From NCBI RefSeq assembly GCF_003369915.1, contig NC_046677.1:23268913-23332912 (forward strand): a stretch of DNA of 64,000 bases, read 5' to 3'. Positions 12,938 to 22,599 of this stretch are shown here, in pieces; position 1 is the first letter of the stretch; each line of letters opens with the position of its first letter. A program made the translations under genes and the position numbers. Origin of the DNA: Drosophila miranda (lineage: Eukaryota > Arthropoda > Insecta > Diptera > Drosophilidae). The notes under the pieces were generated by a model that did no database searches, was not told the DNA's origin, and saw only the letters and a program-made list of their open reading frames with translations.

Positions 12938-13971
12938 GTTCTGGATCGTTAAGGGGGATCGGATCGGATCTGATCTGATCTCTTCACGTGGGATTGTGGG
13001 GCTGGGCGGCCTCAGTGGGACCACATTTTTGCGCACACTCTCTCTTTAAACTTGAATTATTTTTTGTTAACAATTTGGCACATTTGTTGATTGGTTTTGG
13101 GATTTATTTCACTTATTTGCAACTCTTTTGCATTCATCATTTTGCCGACGGCATTTCGAAAGGCGGGAAAAACGTATGTCCGCTTTTTTCGTGCAGGGGC
13201 GGGCGCGCAAATATTTCTACCCCTTTGGGTAATTTCTCTTATTTTGGGATATTTTGCGGTAAATTAAATTTTCGGCGCAATTTCTTAATTATTATTATTA
13301 TTAAATTTTATATTTTTGCACACACGGACACACACACGGGCACAGTCGGCAGACAGACACACACTCGCGCGAACGCGGGGGGATGCGGCGGTGACGTGAC
13401 CCCAGACGGCGGCGACGACGGCGACAAATTCTTATTGTGCCGCCGAAATTTCCGTTTGCCGCCTTGTTTTTGTGCACTATTTATAAACCTTTTGGTTTTG
13501 CTTTTCCTTTTGCTTTTCTCCCGCTTTGTTGCAGCTTATTTTTGCATTTCTCGTTATTAAATATTTATTTTGCATGCGGCGCCCCGCTTTGTTGTTTTGG
13601 CTTTGCTTTGCTTTACTTCAATTTCTTTCCTCTCTTTTCGCAGGCGTCCGCACGTGCGAGCTTTTTACATTTGCTTTGCCATTGCGCTCACATACAGATA
13701 CGCACGAACCCTCACACACACAGAGAAACGAACGAGCGCCCGCTACACGTCCGAACCAAACGAAGCCGAAAAAGTATCTGAGTATCTGCGTATCTGCGTC
13801 TCTGAGTATCTCAATTCTGAATATATGTTGATATGTCGAATATTGTGTATATTTTTTGATGAAGGTTATAATTTTTTTGCAAATATATTAATATGGACAC
13901 CTTTTTGGGATAATTGAATAACATTTTAAATCTTAAATCCTATAGTATTTTTCAAATACACCCGCCTTCAA
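12938..13971. other. Upstream region and 5' UTR of Snoo
   Basis: About 1 kb 5' of the Snoo start. It contains a tandem GATCGGATC/GATCTGATC run at about 12955-12981, CA-rich DNA at 13318-13370, two CACGTG palindromes (about 12985 and 13652) and AT-rich stretches. No supported coding exon is visible; long frames reading through it have no coding look. The Snoo transcription start probably lies here, but no TATA box stands out. Confidence 0.4.
13774..13812. repeat. Minisatellite, unit about 10-11 bp (TATCTGAG / TATCTGCG)
   Basis: Imperfect copies of AGTATCTGAG, TATCTGCG and TCTCTGAG follow each other directly. It is a short local tandem repeat without a gene. Confidence 0.7.
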
Positions 13972-14494
13972 ATGTTGCTGGCGCCTAAAGATGTTGCTGG
14001 GCAACAATCGCGTGTGGCTGAGGGAAAAAGAAGGTATGGACAGCAGCCAAAGCGGCCCAGAAAATTGAGCGCATGCAAGGTAAAATGCAACCCCAATTCC
14101 GTACCTACCTGGACTGCTTACAAGACTTCATACCATATTATTGATCAAACACTGTCAGATGTGGTGCATATGGTCTTTGAAATGTTTCTGGATCCGTTTT
14201 CCCAGTTGTCCATACCTTTTTTCGAGATCACTTGGGAAAAATGTTGCTGAGCTCATGTTCTTAGGGCCTCTAAGAAAATCCAGACTCATGCTGTTAAGGC
14301 ACCTAAAATGTCTGCTGTTAAAATACATCGTAAAGTATCGATGCAAATAACTCAAAAAAGTTTCCACTACCTTCTGTATTTCTACCATGCTCTGATATGA
14401 TAAGAACTTTCAAGCTAATTGCTATGAACCTGTTAAAGTGGCTGCTGTGGAACCAAAGCAGCTCAAAGTTAACGAGCTACTAGCTTACATTTAG
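13972..14494 (+). pseudogene. Coding-like patch broken by a stop and a frame change
   Basis: An ATG at 13972 opens a 92-residue frame with a basic start (GKRRYGQQPKRPRKL) that ends at TGA 14248-14250. The same frame continues beyond the stop with protein-like sequence (SKKIQTHAVKAPKMSAVK) to a TGA/TAA pair near 14395-14401. After a +1 shift, a further stretch from 14402 (KVAAVEPKQLKVNELLAYI) runs to TAG at 14494. The Lys/Ala/Val-rich composition recalls small chromatin proteins, but I do not recognise a family. It lies between Snoo and ND-PDSW. Either it is a decayed gene, or a fast-evolving gene whose real exon structure I have missed, or chance; confidence is low. Confidence 0.3.
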
Positions 14495-15197
14495 TTCGAG
14501 AGTTTAAATAGCCGCCAAACAGCTCATTCATTTTATTTTGTTTTAATTTAATTAATTAATTAATTTTTCTCTCGAATCGTACTTAAGTGCATCATTTATT
14601 CCAATTGATTGCATTTGACTCCTTTTCGCTCATTCATTTTCAAACTTTTCTATTTGGCGCGCACCACTTGCGTCCAGTCGATAGTATCGATGGCCGAACT
14701 GATCTCTTCAAACCGTTTAATGCTCTCATTTTCGCTCTCATTGAATCGGGTATGAATCGGTAGCAGCATTCGTTTTTAAGGTCCCGAAGCATTCTGCATA
14801 CTCTAGGGAAAAGGATATTATAGAATTGCGGAAATTTTTGTCATCCCAGGCTTTAATTAATGCAGAAACTGGTCAGTTTCAGTTTGAAATTTATTTCAAC
14901 GATATTTTGCAAGTATCAGGTTATATACACAAGAAACAAATCAAATACTTATTAAATTAACGGAACAGGGTATACAAACCTCCATACTCCGGTTTTTCAG
15001 TATATTTACGGTATACTTTGAAAATGAGACGGTATATTTTGGTATATTTCTGACGGTCACACTTGAACCGAAATTTGGAATATTTTAAGTAAAAATAAGG
15101 TTTTTAAAGCAATTTTAATAAAGCAAAGCACCTATAAAGGATAACTGACAATCTAATAAGCTCTTCCCGCCCTTGCAGAAGTATCAGAAGCTAGAAA
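14495..15197. other. Upstream region of ND-PDSW
   Basis: AT-rich DNA with no supported coding frame. A double TATCGAT-type motif (DREF-like) occurs at about 14678-14690. The motif 6/motif 1 promoter is annotated separately. The remainder up to the ATG at 15198 is probably ND-PDSW 5' UTR. Confidence 0.5.
14998..15063 (+). promoter_or_regulatory. Motif 6 / motif 1 core promoter of ND-PDSW (dispersed repeat, copy A)
   Basis: Two GGTATATTTTGG-type elements match Drosophila core-promoter motif 6. They are followed by GGTCACACT at 15055-15063, which matches motif 1 (the M1BP site). This pair is typical of constitutive, TATA-less fly promoters and fits a respiratory-chain gene starting 135 bases downstream. 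Read in reverse complement, the block matches sequence at 19097-19163 and 19751-19800. Confidence 0.75.
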
Positions 15198-15921
15198 ATG
15201 CCGGAGCCGCGCAGCCCGATGGCCAGCTTCGCCCAGTCGGTGTCGAATGTCATCGATGGACCCATTACATGGTTCCGTGGTAAGTCCCGGAACTTGGGGA
15301 CACTGAATTGCCATCTTATGAGTCCCCTGAGGGAGCTATGCTACCCAAAATAGCGCCTACAACTGCAAAACTTGGAAAAACACTTTTCCATTACATAATG
15401 ACATAACCTCAAACGCGGTAGGCCAATGTTTTTGTTTACACGGCTCTAAAACCTCGGATTTTTTGCAGAAACCATTGTGGAACCGAACCAGGAGAAGTAC
15501 AACTGGTACCACCAGCGCTTCCAACGCGTGCCGACCATCGATCAGTGCTATACGGACGATGCCGTCTGCCGATTCGAGGCGGACCAGCAGTTCCGCCGGG
15601 ATCGCATGGTGGAGAACGAGATTGTGAATATATTGCGGCAGCGATTCGAGGATTGCACACTGTACGAGGCTCCCGATCACATCATCAAGTGCAAGCCCAT
15701 CCTCGAGCAGTACGAGAAGGCAACCGAGAACTGGTTCATCAAATGTGAGTGCGATTACCTGGGCCTCTGTTGCACACCTAACTTATTGAATCTCCCTTCT
15801 TTTAGATGGTGACTTGGGTGGCTATGCCAATGCCAAGACGGCCTACATGAAGCAGAAGCATCGTTTGATCTGGGAGCGTCGCCACGGCCCAGTAGGCAGC
15901 GGCATGAAGGGCGAAGAGTAG
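15198..15921 (+). CDS. ND-PDSW: NADH:ubiquinone oxidoreductase PDSW subunit (NDUFB10)
   Basis: This is an accessory subunit of mitochondrial complex I, in the membrane arm and facing the intermembrane space. The exons are 15198-15279, 15469-15744 and 15806-15921. Splices are CGTG|GTAAGT...GCAG|AAACC and AAAT|GTGAGT...TTAG|ATGG, and the joined frame is 474 nt, giving 157 residues, about the family length. Exon 1 gives the short N-terminus MPEPRSPMASF. Exon 2 carries the diagnostic NQEKYNWYHQRFQRVP stretch and the cysteines in IDQCYTDDAVC and FEDCTLYEA...IKC; NDUFB10 proteins use conserved cysteines for disulphides. Exon 3 ends in the basic tail KQKHRLIWERRHGP...GEE. An in-frame ATG is absent upstream of 15198 within the leader I read. 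The gene is convergent with PIF1, and a motif 1 promoter suggests steady expression. Confidence 0.95.
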
Positions 15922-16922
15922 GCCGCTCATTGAGTTTCCTTTTATCATCCTCCTGCTCCAACTCCTGCCTGCCGAGACGGAACTGAGGTTTTTGTTAGTT
16001 CAATTTTCCGCGATTACAAAATACACACACCCTGAAATGGAATACCCAAAGAGGCCTCTGGCTTGGTTTCGTCCTTAGTTTAGGTTAAAATGTCTCATTT
16101 GTTCAGATAGTTTCTGTATTATACGAAGATTCTGTAGATCCTTGAAAGAGAGTTATTCTAAAAGGTTTCTCTGGTCTTAACAGGTCGATGATTGTTCTTT
16201 TTCTCTTAATTTGTTCTCTGGATTTGTTAAAACTGTATGCCTAATGGAATAGTTACACATTTAAAGCACTGTGCAAATCGTAAATGTAGCTCTAACTCGA
16301 TCGCAGGTTGCATAATTCTTATAGTTTCTAGGAATGTATGTATAGCAGAGGCAAAAGGTTTTTGTGGCCAAGCGTTATTAAAGTTTCAAAGGCCGCTCAT
16401 CCTGAAATGTTGGGCCATTGATTGTCCAGGAGTGCCTTTATTTGTAATTTGTAATTTTAATCTCTCATTCTCTTCGTTAAAGATTCTTTTCGGCTGTTTA
16501 CCCCTGTGCATGCCACAGCAAATTGTAGTCTTGTTCTTTTCGATTCACATGCGTTTTCTATGAGCTCTTTAATCTTTGATCCTACTCTGCCTTAGTTAAA
16601 AGAGGTCTAATTTGAGTTATTTCTTCGATAACCACACGAGAAGTCATTCTTTAAGGTTCTGCTAGGAGTAATCTCTTCATAAAATCATTATAGGTTCCTC
16701 TCAGGTTGTTTAGTTGATTAAATGCTGTAGATTTTAATGTCAGCTTGTGGCTTAATACTAGTTTGTTCGTCTTAATCCGTAGTTCGGGTGATAAAATTGC
16801 CATCGAAAGTTTTTCTTAAATGTGCTAAAAATATTTGTGGATGAGCCTCCAAAAGAGAAGCAGTCTTTAGGTTGTACAAATCCTAATTAAATTCATCTAA
16901 AAGTCGAGTGCCATCCTCCCAT
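15922..16922. other. Convergent 3' regions of ND-PDSW and PIF1
   Basis: About 1 kb of T-rich noncoding DNA between two converging genes. It presumably holds both 3' UTRs. I see no clear canonical AATAAA close to the ND-PDSW stop. A TTTATT (AATAAA on the minus strand) near 16438 could serve PIF1. No coding frame is credible. Confidence 0.45.
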
Positions 16923-18984
16923 TCAGCTAATAGAAACCAATGGTTTGTTCATCAGGCTCTTTTTGATCTTGGCCAAAGCACTGTTGGCATCGCCTGGCCG
17001 CTTGTCCTTATTCTTGGGTCCCAGTGGTATCATTGTGGTGTCCATAAGGCGTCGCCGGAAGCCCTTGTAAAACTGCAACACTTGGGGATTGGCCCACACC
17101 TGCTTCGCATCGAAATCTAGGATGCGTACGGATTGCAGGGACTTGGCTCGGGACAGGGCCACATATGCCTGACCCGCTTCAAAGACCTTCGAGAGCGACA
17201 TCTCCACGCAGTCGAGGGTGAGGCCCTGGCTCTTGTGAATGGAGAAGGCCCAGGCGAGCTTCAGTGGCACCTGACGACGGGTGATCACACCACCGGTGGC
17301 CGTCTTGATGATCCACTTTTCGTGCTTGCAGACGTACTCCTGATTGTTCTTGAACCGCACCACCGGGAGATCTTTTTCCATTCGCACTACCACGCCACGT
17401 GCACCGTTGACCAGTCCATTGGATATGTTAATATTCTTGAGCAGCATCACCTGGGCATTCACCTTGAGATAGAGCTGGGATGGGGCCTGGATCTGCTGAT
17501 CAAGCTGTTTGGTCATGCCCGCATCAGAGTCGTCTGAGCGGAAGAGTACCTTGTCGCCTTGCAGGTTCTCCAGCTTCGATTCATTGATGGAATTGGCGTC
17601 ATTCGTGTGGGAGCAGAGCTGCGTGGCCAAGATGCCATTGCCTTCGATCTTCTGCCTGGATGTGGCCGCCAGTCGCGTGGTTATCGATTCATTCACATGA
17701 CCAATGCGCAGATGATTCAGGATCTTGACGAATTCCGGATCCGACTGACGATGCACCTGCTTCAGCTCGTACACGCATTGAATGCAGGTCTCCCAGGCAC
17801 TGGACTGAAAGCAGAAGCGCTGCTGGGGCGTGGCGTTGGGCGCCGCACCAAAATCGCCTCGAATCACGGGCGGCAGTTGCAAGAAGTCGCCGCAAAGGAT
17901 CAGCTGAATGCCTCCAAAGGGACGGTCATTGCGACGAATATGCCGGGCCACTGCCTCGATTTTCTGCAAGCAAAAAAACAGAAGAGATTCCAATTAAGGA
18001 AGTCATTTAGTGGATTGCGATGCCACATACCTCAAAGAACTGTCCATCCACCATGGAGATCTCATCGATGATCAGTCGCTTGCACTTCCGCCACGTCTGA
18101 GCGCTGACCGGACGAGAGGCCAGCTCCAGGCACCGCTGCATGGTGGCATCTCCGCCACCAATACCCGCAAAGGCATGCAGCGTCGTGCCACCGATGAGGC
18201 ACGCAGCCACACCCGTGGATGCTGTGGCTATAGTTCCATCGGGGGGAAGGGCAGAGATAATCCTACGCAAGAGGAAACTCTTGCCGGTGCCGGCGGAGCC
18301 CGTGAAGAAGACATTTTTTCCAGTGGTGCAAGCACGAAGCACTTCCATCTGCTCCTCGTTGAGGCGTAGTGATTCGTCTGTGCCGGCCAGAGGCGAGGAT
18401 TGATATAGTTTCTTGGCCGCCGGCCCGGTGCCTTTCTCTCGATCCTGATCCTTTAGCTCGTCGAAGCGCCGCTTCTTGGCGCCCTGCGGCGAGGGTGTGG
18501 TGGTTGTTCCTTTGGGCACAAGTCCCGCCTTTTTGCGCGCCAAAATCATCTCCGCGGTGGTCACGGGCGACACGTCTTCAAAGCTGCTCGGCTTGCCCGA
18601 GAGCAGGTGCTCCCTCAGCTTCTTCTGCATCGAGGCGTCGTCCGGCTGGCCACCGTCGCCATTCATTTTAATGAAAATTGTGCGTAGGAAGAACATCAGC
18701 GTGCCGGGCGGGGCATTGGACAGGTAGAGGGCGCAGTTCTCCGCCTTGAAATTGAACGTGGCCTTGCCCTCGGCCATGAACTTCTTGTGGACCATCAAAT
18801 CCTTCAGCTTGAACTTCAGGGGCTTCAGTTTCTCGGGCGTCACCTCCACAAACAGCTCCCGGATATCGTTGCGGACCAAGCGCATGGTAGCCGTCTTATA
18901 AGCCAGCTTGCGGCCCGTAATCCCCACTGCATTGGTCCACTGTATGTTGACCGCACAGGTAAGAACAGCATCGTTTAGGTCCAT
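16923..18984 (-). CDS. PIF1: PIF1 5'-to-3' DNA helicase
   Basis: Pif1 is a superfamily 1B helicase that unwinds G-quadruplexes and DNA-RNA hybrids and helps fork progression and mitochondrial DNA upkeep. The two exons are 18031-18984 and 16923-17963, with splice GAG|GTATGT...GCAG|AAAATC in phase 0; the product is 664 residues. Residues 1-200 are a family-typical N-terminal region with a basic segment (KKRRFDE). The helicase core shows Walker A FFTGSAGTGKS (226-236, Lys235), Walker B LIIDEIS (Asp307-Glu308), motif III LILCGDFLQLPP (339-350), motif V WAFSIHKSQGLTLD (556-569) and motif VI AYVALSRAK (584-592). All key residues are present, so it should be active. ATG 18984 is preferred because it starts the conserved region; the upstream open frame has no family resemblance and overlaps the promoter motif. 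Confidence 0.95.
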
Positions 18985-19096
18985 GCTGCGTGCAAGCCAA
19001 CTCGAGTCACAATTTTCCTTAAAAAATGATTTTAAAGAACAAACAAAAAAACAAAATCGCAGTCCATGCGGCGTCGGCAGAAAAAAAATAGTGATC

Positions 19097-19163
19097 AGTG
19101 TGACCGCGGATAGCACTGTGATAGCGGTCTCATTTAAAAAAAATACCGTGAATATACTGACGA
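19097..19163 (-). promoter_or_regulatory. Motif 1 promoter of PIF1 (dispersed repeat, copy B)
   Basis: AGTGTGACC at 19097-19105 is motif 1 on the minus strand, 113-121 bases upstream of the PIF1 start codon. It is followed at 19124-19163 by a GCGGTCTCATTTAAA...ACCGTGAATATACTGACGA block nearly identical to one at 19761-19800 and to the reverse complement of 14998-15043. PIF1 therefore has the same constitutive promoter type as ND-PDSW. Confidence 0.7.
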
Positions 19164-20069
19164 GTTCGAGTTCTATTTTACATATTCCTAGTTTTTGATC
19201 TTCCGTTGAATAATGCTGGCTAACTAAAACCCTTAGTTCTGCCCACATCATTTTAGGCCATCGATGAATAAATTTTCTTCAAGATTGGCTAGTTTTTAGT
19301 CCTTGCTTTTATTGTATTTATTGTAAAAAAAGGTTTAAGCGAAAAAGTTCAACAAAAAAAAAAGTTGCTATATTGCGTGTAAGCCGTAGTATAGGCCTTT
19401 GTATACCCTATTTTGTTAATTTTATATGAAAGTATATATATTGATATGAAGATAAAACGTAACTTATAAAGACCTTTTCTCAAATTGACATTTTTTAGAC
19501 ATATTCATGTATATGATGAGTGTTTTGTATATATATCTCGATCCTGATACCTATTCTTAGTCTCTGCAAGAATAATAATATTAAATAATATTGAATAATA
19601 TTAAAATATATTGAAAATAAATGTTTTTTGCCTGGGATGACAAACTTATTCACAACTATATAACATCCATTTCCCCCAGGGTATGTGTGCATGGAATGGG
19701 ACTCATTGTTGTGACCCGGTTATTACAGATTCTACCCGATTCAAATAAATACCAAAATATACGGTCTCATTTAAAAAATAAACCGTAAATATACTGACGA
19801 ATGAGTGACATGGATATGAATTGTGCTATAATAGATTCCGTAGATCCTTCCATACAGTAGGATAATAAAAAGAAAAGAAAGTAGGCTAAGACATTTTACA
19901 TAATACTCAAAATTCAGAGCTTATGCAAAACCAAAAACGTGTGCGTTCGCAAAAGTAAAATAATCATTTTCCCTAGATATTCGTATATATCGTATTAATA
20001 TCTACAATTCGAAATTCGCGGTTGCTCTCGCGTCTATAGTACCACAAACAGACAACAGAGAGCAGCAGC
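19164..20069. other. Intergenic region between PIF1 and the first GalNAc-transferase gene
   Basis: AT-rich noncoding DNA of about 0.9 kb separating divergent genes. Apart from the repeat copy at 19751-19800 and AT-rich runs near 19570-19615, no feature stands out. The promoter of the plus-strand GalNAc-transferase gene should be in the last few hundred bases. Confidence 0.5.
19751..19800 (+). repeat. Dispersed promoter-type repeat, copy C
   Basis: ACCAAAATATACGGTCTCATTT followed by AACCGTAAATATACTGACGA repeats the unit at 19124-19163 and, inverted, the unit at 14998-15043. It keeps the motif-6-like AAAATATAC part but has no adjacent motif 1. It lies about 270 bases upstream of the first GalNAc-transferase start. 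Confidence 0.7.
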
Positions 20070-22131
20070 ATGAAGGTCAATCTGGATTTGAAAAAAATGG
20101 TGGCATTGCTGCTAGCCATCATAACTGTCTCGCTGATCTCCACCATCCTGTTGGGCAAGAGCATACACACACAGAGTTTCGACACAACCGTGGCGGACAC
20201 CGAAAACACCGAAAACATTATGGTGGGCCAAATGGTCCTGGATGAACTCAAGGTGTGGTTCGACTTACCCTTGCAGGGGGGCCCGCGGAAGGACTGGCAC
20301 GATCGGGCGGTCATGCAAGCGGATAGTTTAAAAACTGGCATGGGCGAGCAAGGGTTGCGCATCGCCATCGAAGATACCAAAGAGTACGAAGAAATGATTG
20401 CGATGAGCATAAAAAAGGGCTTAAATTCTTTGCTCTCCGATAAGATATCCGTGAATCGTACGATCGCGGACACGCGACCGTTGAGGTAAGTAGCAACAGA
20501 TCAGTTATCATTCGAAGGGCTAGGATACTAACAATCCACGACAGGTGCAAGTCCCGCAAGTACTTGGTCAAATTGCCCAATGTATCCGTCATCATGGTAT
20601 TCCACAATACGCACTTGAGTGTCCTGCTACGGGCCATCCATAGCATCATCAATCGCACTCCACACGAACTGCTGCATGAAGTTATACTCGTAGATGACGG
20701 TAGCACCGCTCAGGAACTACAAGAACAGCTGGACAAATACGTTAACGAGCACTTTGGATCGAAAGTATCCATTATAAGACAAAAAAAGCGGACTGGCGTG
20801 CCTGCAGCACGCGTGGCGGGAGTCAAGTCGGCCAACGGAACCGTTATGGTCTTCTGTGACGCCTCCATTGAGGTCATCTACAATTGGGTATGCTCTGATG
20901 CGAACCCTCCTGCCAGAATTTATAATGTGCACCCCCTTCTTTCAGCTGCCTCCCTTGCTGGAACCCATGACACTGCATTACAAGATCGTCACCAGTCCTA
21001 TTCTGGATGAAATCGATAATACGGACTTTTCTTTTAAATGGAGCGATCCGTGGCTGTGGCGCGGTGGCTTCGACTGGCACTTCAACTTCAATAAGCTGCC
21101 TGTCCTGCAGGAGGACATCAAAGGCGAGTCACAGCCTTATCGCAATCCCGTGATGCAGGGCACAGTCTTTGCCATCGACAGAAAGTACTTCTTGGAGCTG
21201 GGCGGCTACGATGAGGGGCTGGACGCATCGGGTGGCGAGCAGTACGAGATGAGCTTCAAGATCTGGATGTGCGGTGGCATGCTTCTGCAGGTTCCCTGCT
21301 CCCGAGTGGGGCACATAGTCATACCCCCCAAGGACGCCCTGGACCAAACTTGGCAAAAAGGTGAACTCTTAGAGTCTACCAAAGGAGAGTACGATACATT
21401 GACGCGGGTAGGAGTTCCACATCTTTCTCTGAAATCAACAATAGCCTTGATCTCCTTAATGTCTGTAGAACTACAAGCGTGTGGCCGAGGTCTGGATGGA
21501 TGGGTACAAGCACTATTTGTACTTGCGAGATCCCTACAAGTACCACATTAATGCCGGGAATGTGACACGTCAGAAGAAAATTCGCGAGAGTCTCGAGTGT
21601 AATAGTTTTGATTGGTATATGCATCAAGTGGCACCCGATTTCCTGAAGCGATTTCCGCTGGTGGAACCACGTGGCTACGGGTCGGGGGCAATCCAGAATG
21701 TGGCTTATCCCGGCTTGTGTATCGACGCCTTGACCGAGGGCTTCAGAAAGCCCGTGGGCCTGGGACAGTGTAGTGCAAATCTTACCCATCCACCGCCGAC
21801 ACAGTTCTGGAGGCTGACAAATGATCTAGAGATCGTTTCCGGGATTGATTTGAACTGCCTGCAGGTGCGTGGCACGGCGCCAAACGCCACTGTGTGGCTG
21901 AACCGCTGCACTAAGGGGGACAATCAGATTTGGAGTTACAGTATTACCAGAAAGTGGATTCAGCAGAGCAGCAGCTTGAATCGCTGCCTGGAGGCCTTTG
22001 TGGATGGACAAAAGGCTGTCGTTCGCGTAAATCACTGCTATCCGGAGAGCCCGAGCCAGCGTTGGGTAATCGGTTGGACTAATCTGTATTTGAGTGCCAA
22101 GTTTCGTCTTAATAGTACCAGTGAGATGTAA
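20070..22131 (+). CDS. Polypeptide GalNAc-transferase-like protein, probably inactive
   Basis: The family starts mucin-type O-glycosylation in the Golgi by moving GalNAc from UDP-GalNAc to Ser/Thr. The exons are 20070-20485, 20545-20887, 20946-21407 and 21469-22131; the joined frame of 1884 nt gives 627 residues. It is a type II membrane protein with a membrane anchor at about 9-28. The GT-A domain has the UDP-binding LVDDGS (residues 188-192). The metal-binding DxH motif reads DAS (244-246), so the metal-binding His is missing. The usual WGGEN loop reads SGGEQ (348-352). His376 (SRVGH) remains. The following loop is longer than in its neighbour (exon 3 is 11 codons longer) and diverged. The C-terminal ricin-type lectin domain keeps three QxW motifs (QFW, QIW, QRW). 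Introns match the next gene in position and phase, showing tandem duplication. It resembles D. melanogaster CG31776, described as putatively inactive; this equivalence is from memory. Confidence 0.9.
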
Positions 22132-22599
22132 CGAAGGTTTGGCTATCCAGCTTAAAATTCAAAAATGATAACATTAATAAACTGCCTATCGACACCTACT
22201 TATTGACACCAGATGGCGACACCATGACACGCGCTTATCTAATTTGAACTCCAATTCATTTTTTTTCGTTTCCGTTTTTGTTTTGTTTTTATTCTCGACT
22301 TCAGGTGAGTGAAACGCCCTGCACGTCACCCAGGCAGCGACCCTCTCTGACAGCAGGCCATTCGAAATTAATACTGATTGATAGTGAAGAAGCATGTTGC
22401 TGTTCACCAAAATCGAATTTGCTTTCGTCTTATCGCGATATCTGCACTTCCAATGTCGACCTGGCACTGGTAATTACACTAATGTACCCACGCTTTGCCA
22501 CGCACTGCCAGGTAGCACGACGTGTATGGGATGGCACGGGGCGCGATCAAGACAGCAGTCTCCAAAAAAGACTTACACCTGCACGACGTCGTTGCATCG
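22132..22599. other. Spacer between tandem GalNAc-transferase genes
   Basis: It holds the first gene's polyadenylation signal and then the leader of the next gene. A strong donor-like CAG|GTGAGT at 22304/22305 suggests a noncoding first exon for the downstream gene. No TATA box was identified. Confidence 0.45.
22176..22181 (+). terminator. AATAAA polyadenylation signal of the first GalNAc-transferase gene
   Basis: Canonical AATAAA 45 bases after the stop codon. Confidence 0.7.

Noticed and set aside
13437-13917. Several 100-115-residue plus-strand frames upstream of Snoo
   Set aside because: Low-complexity Phe/Cys/Leu-rich translations of T-rich DNA with no ATG-based coding evidence.
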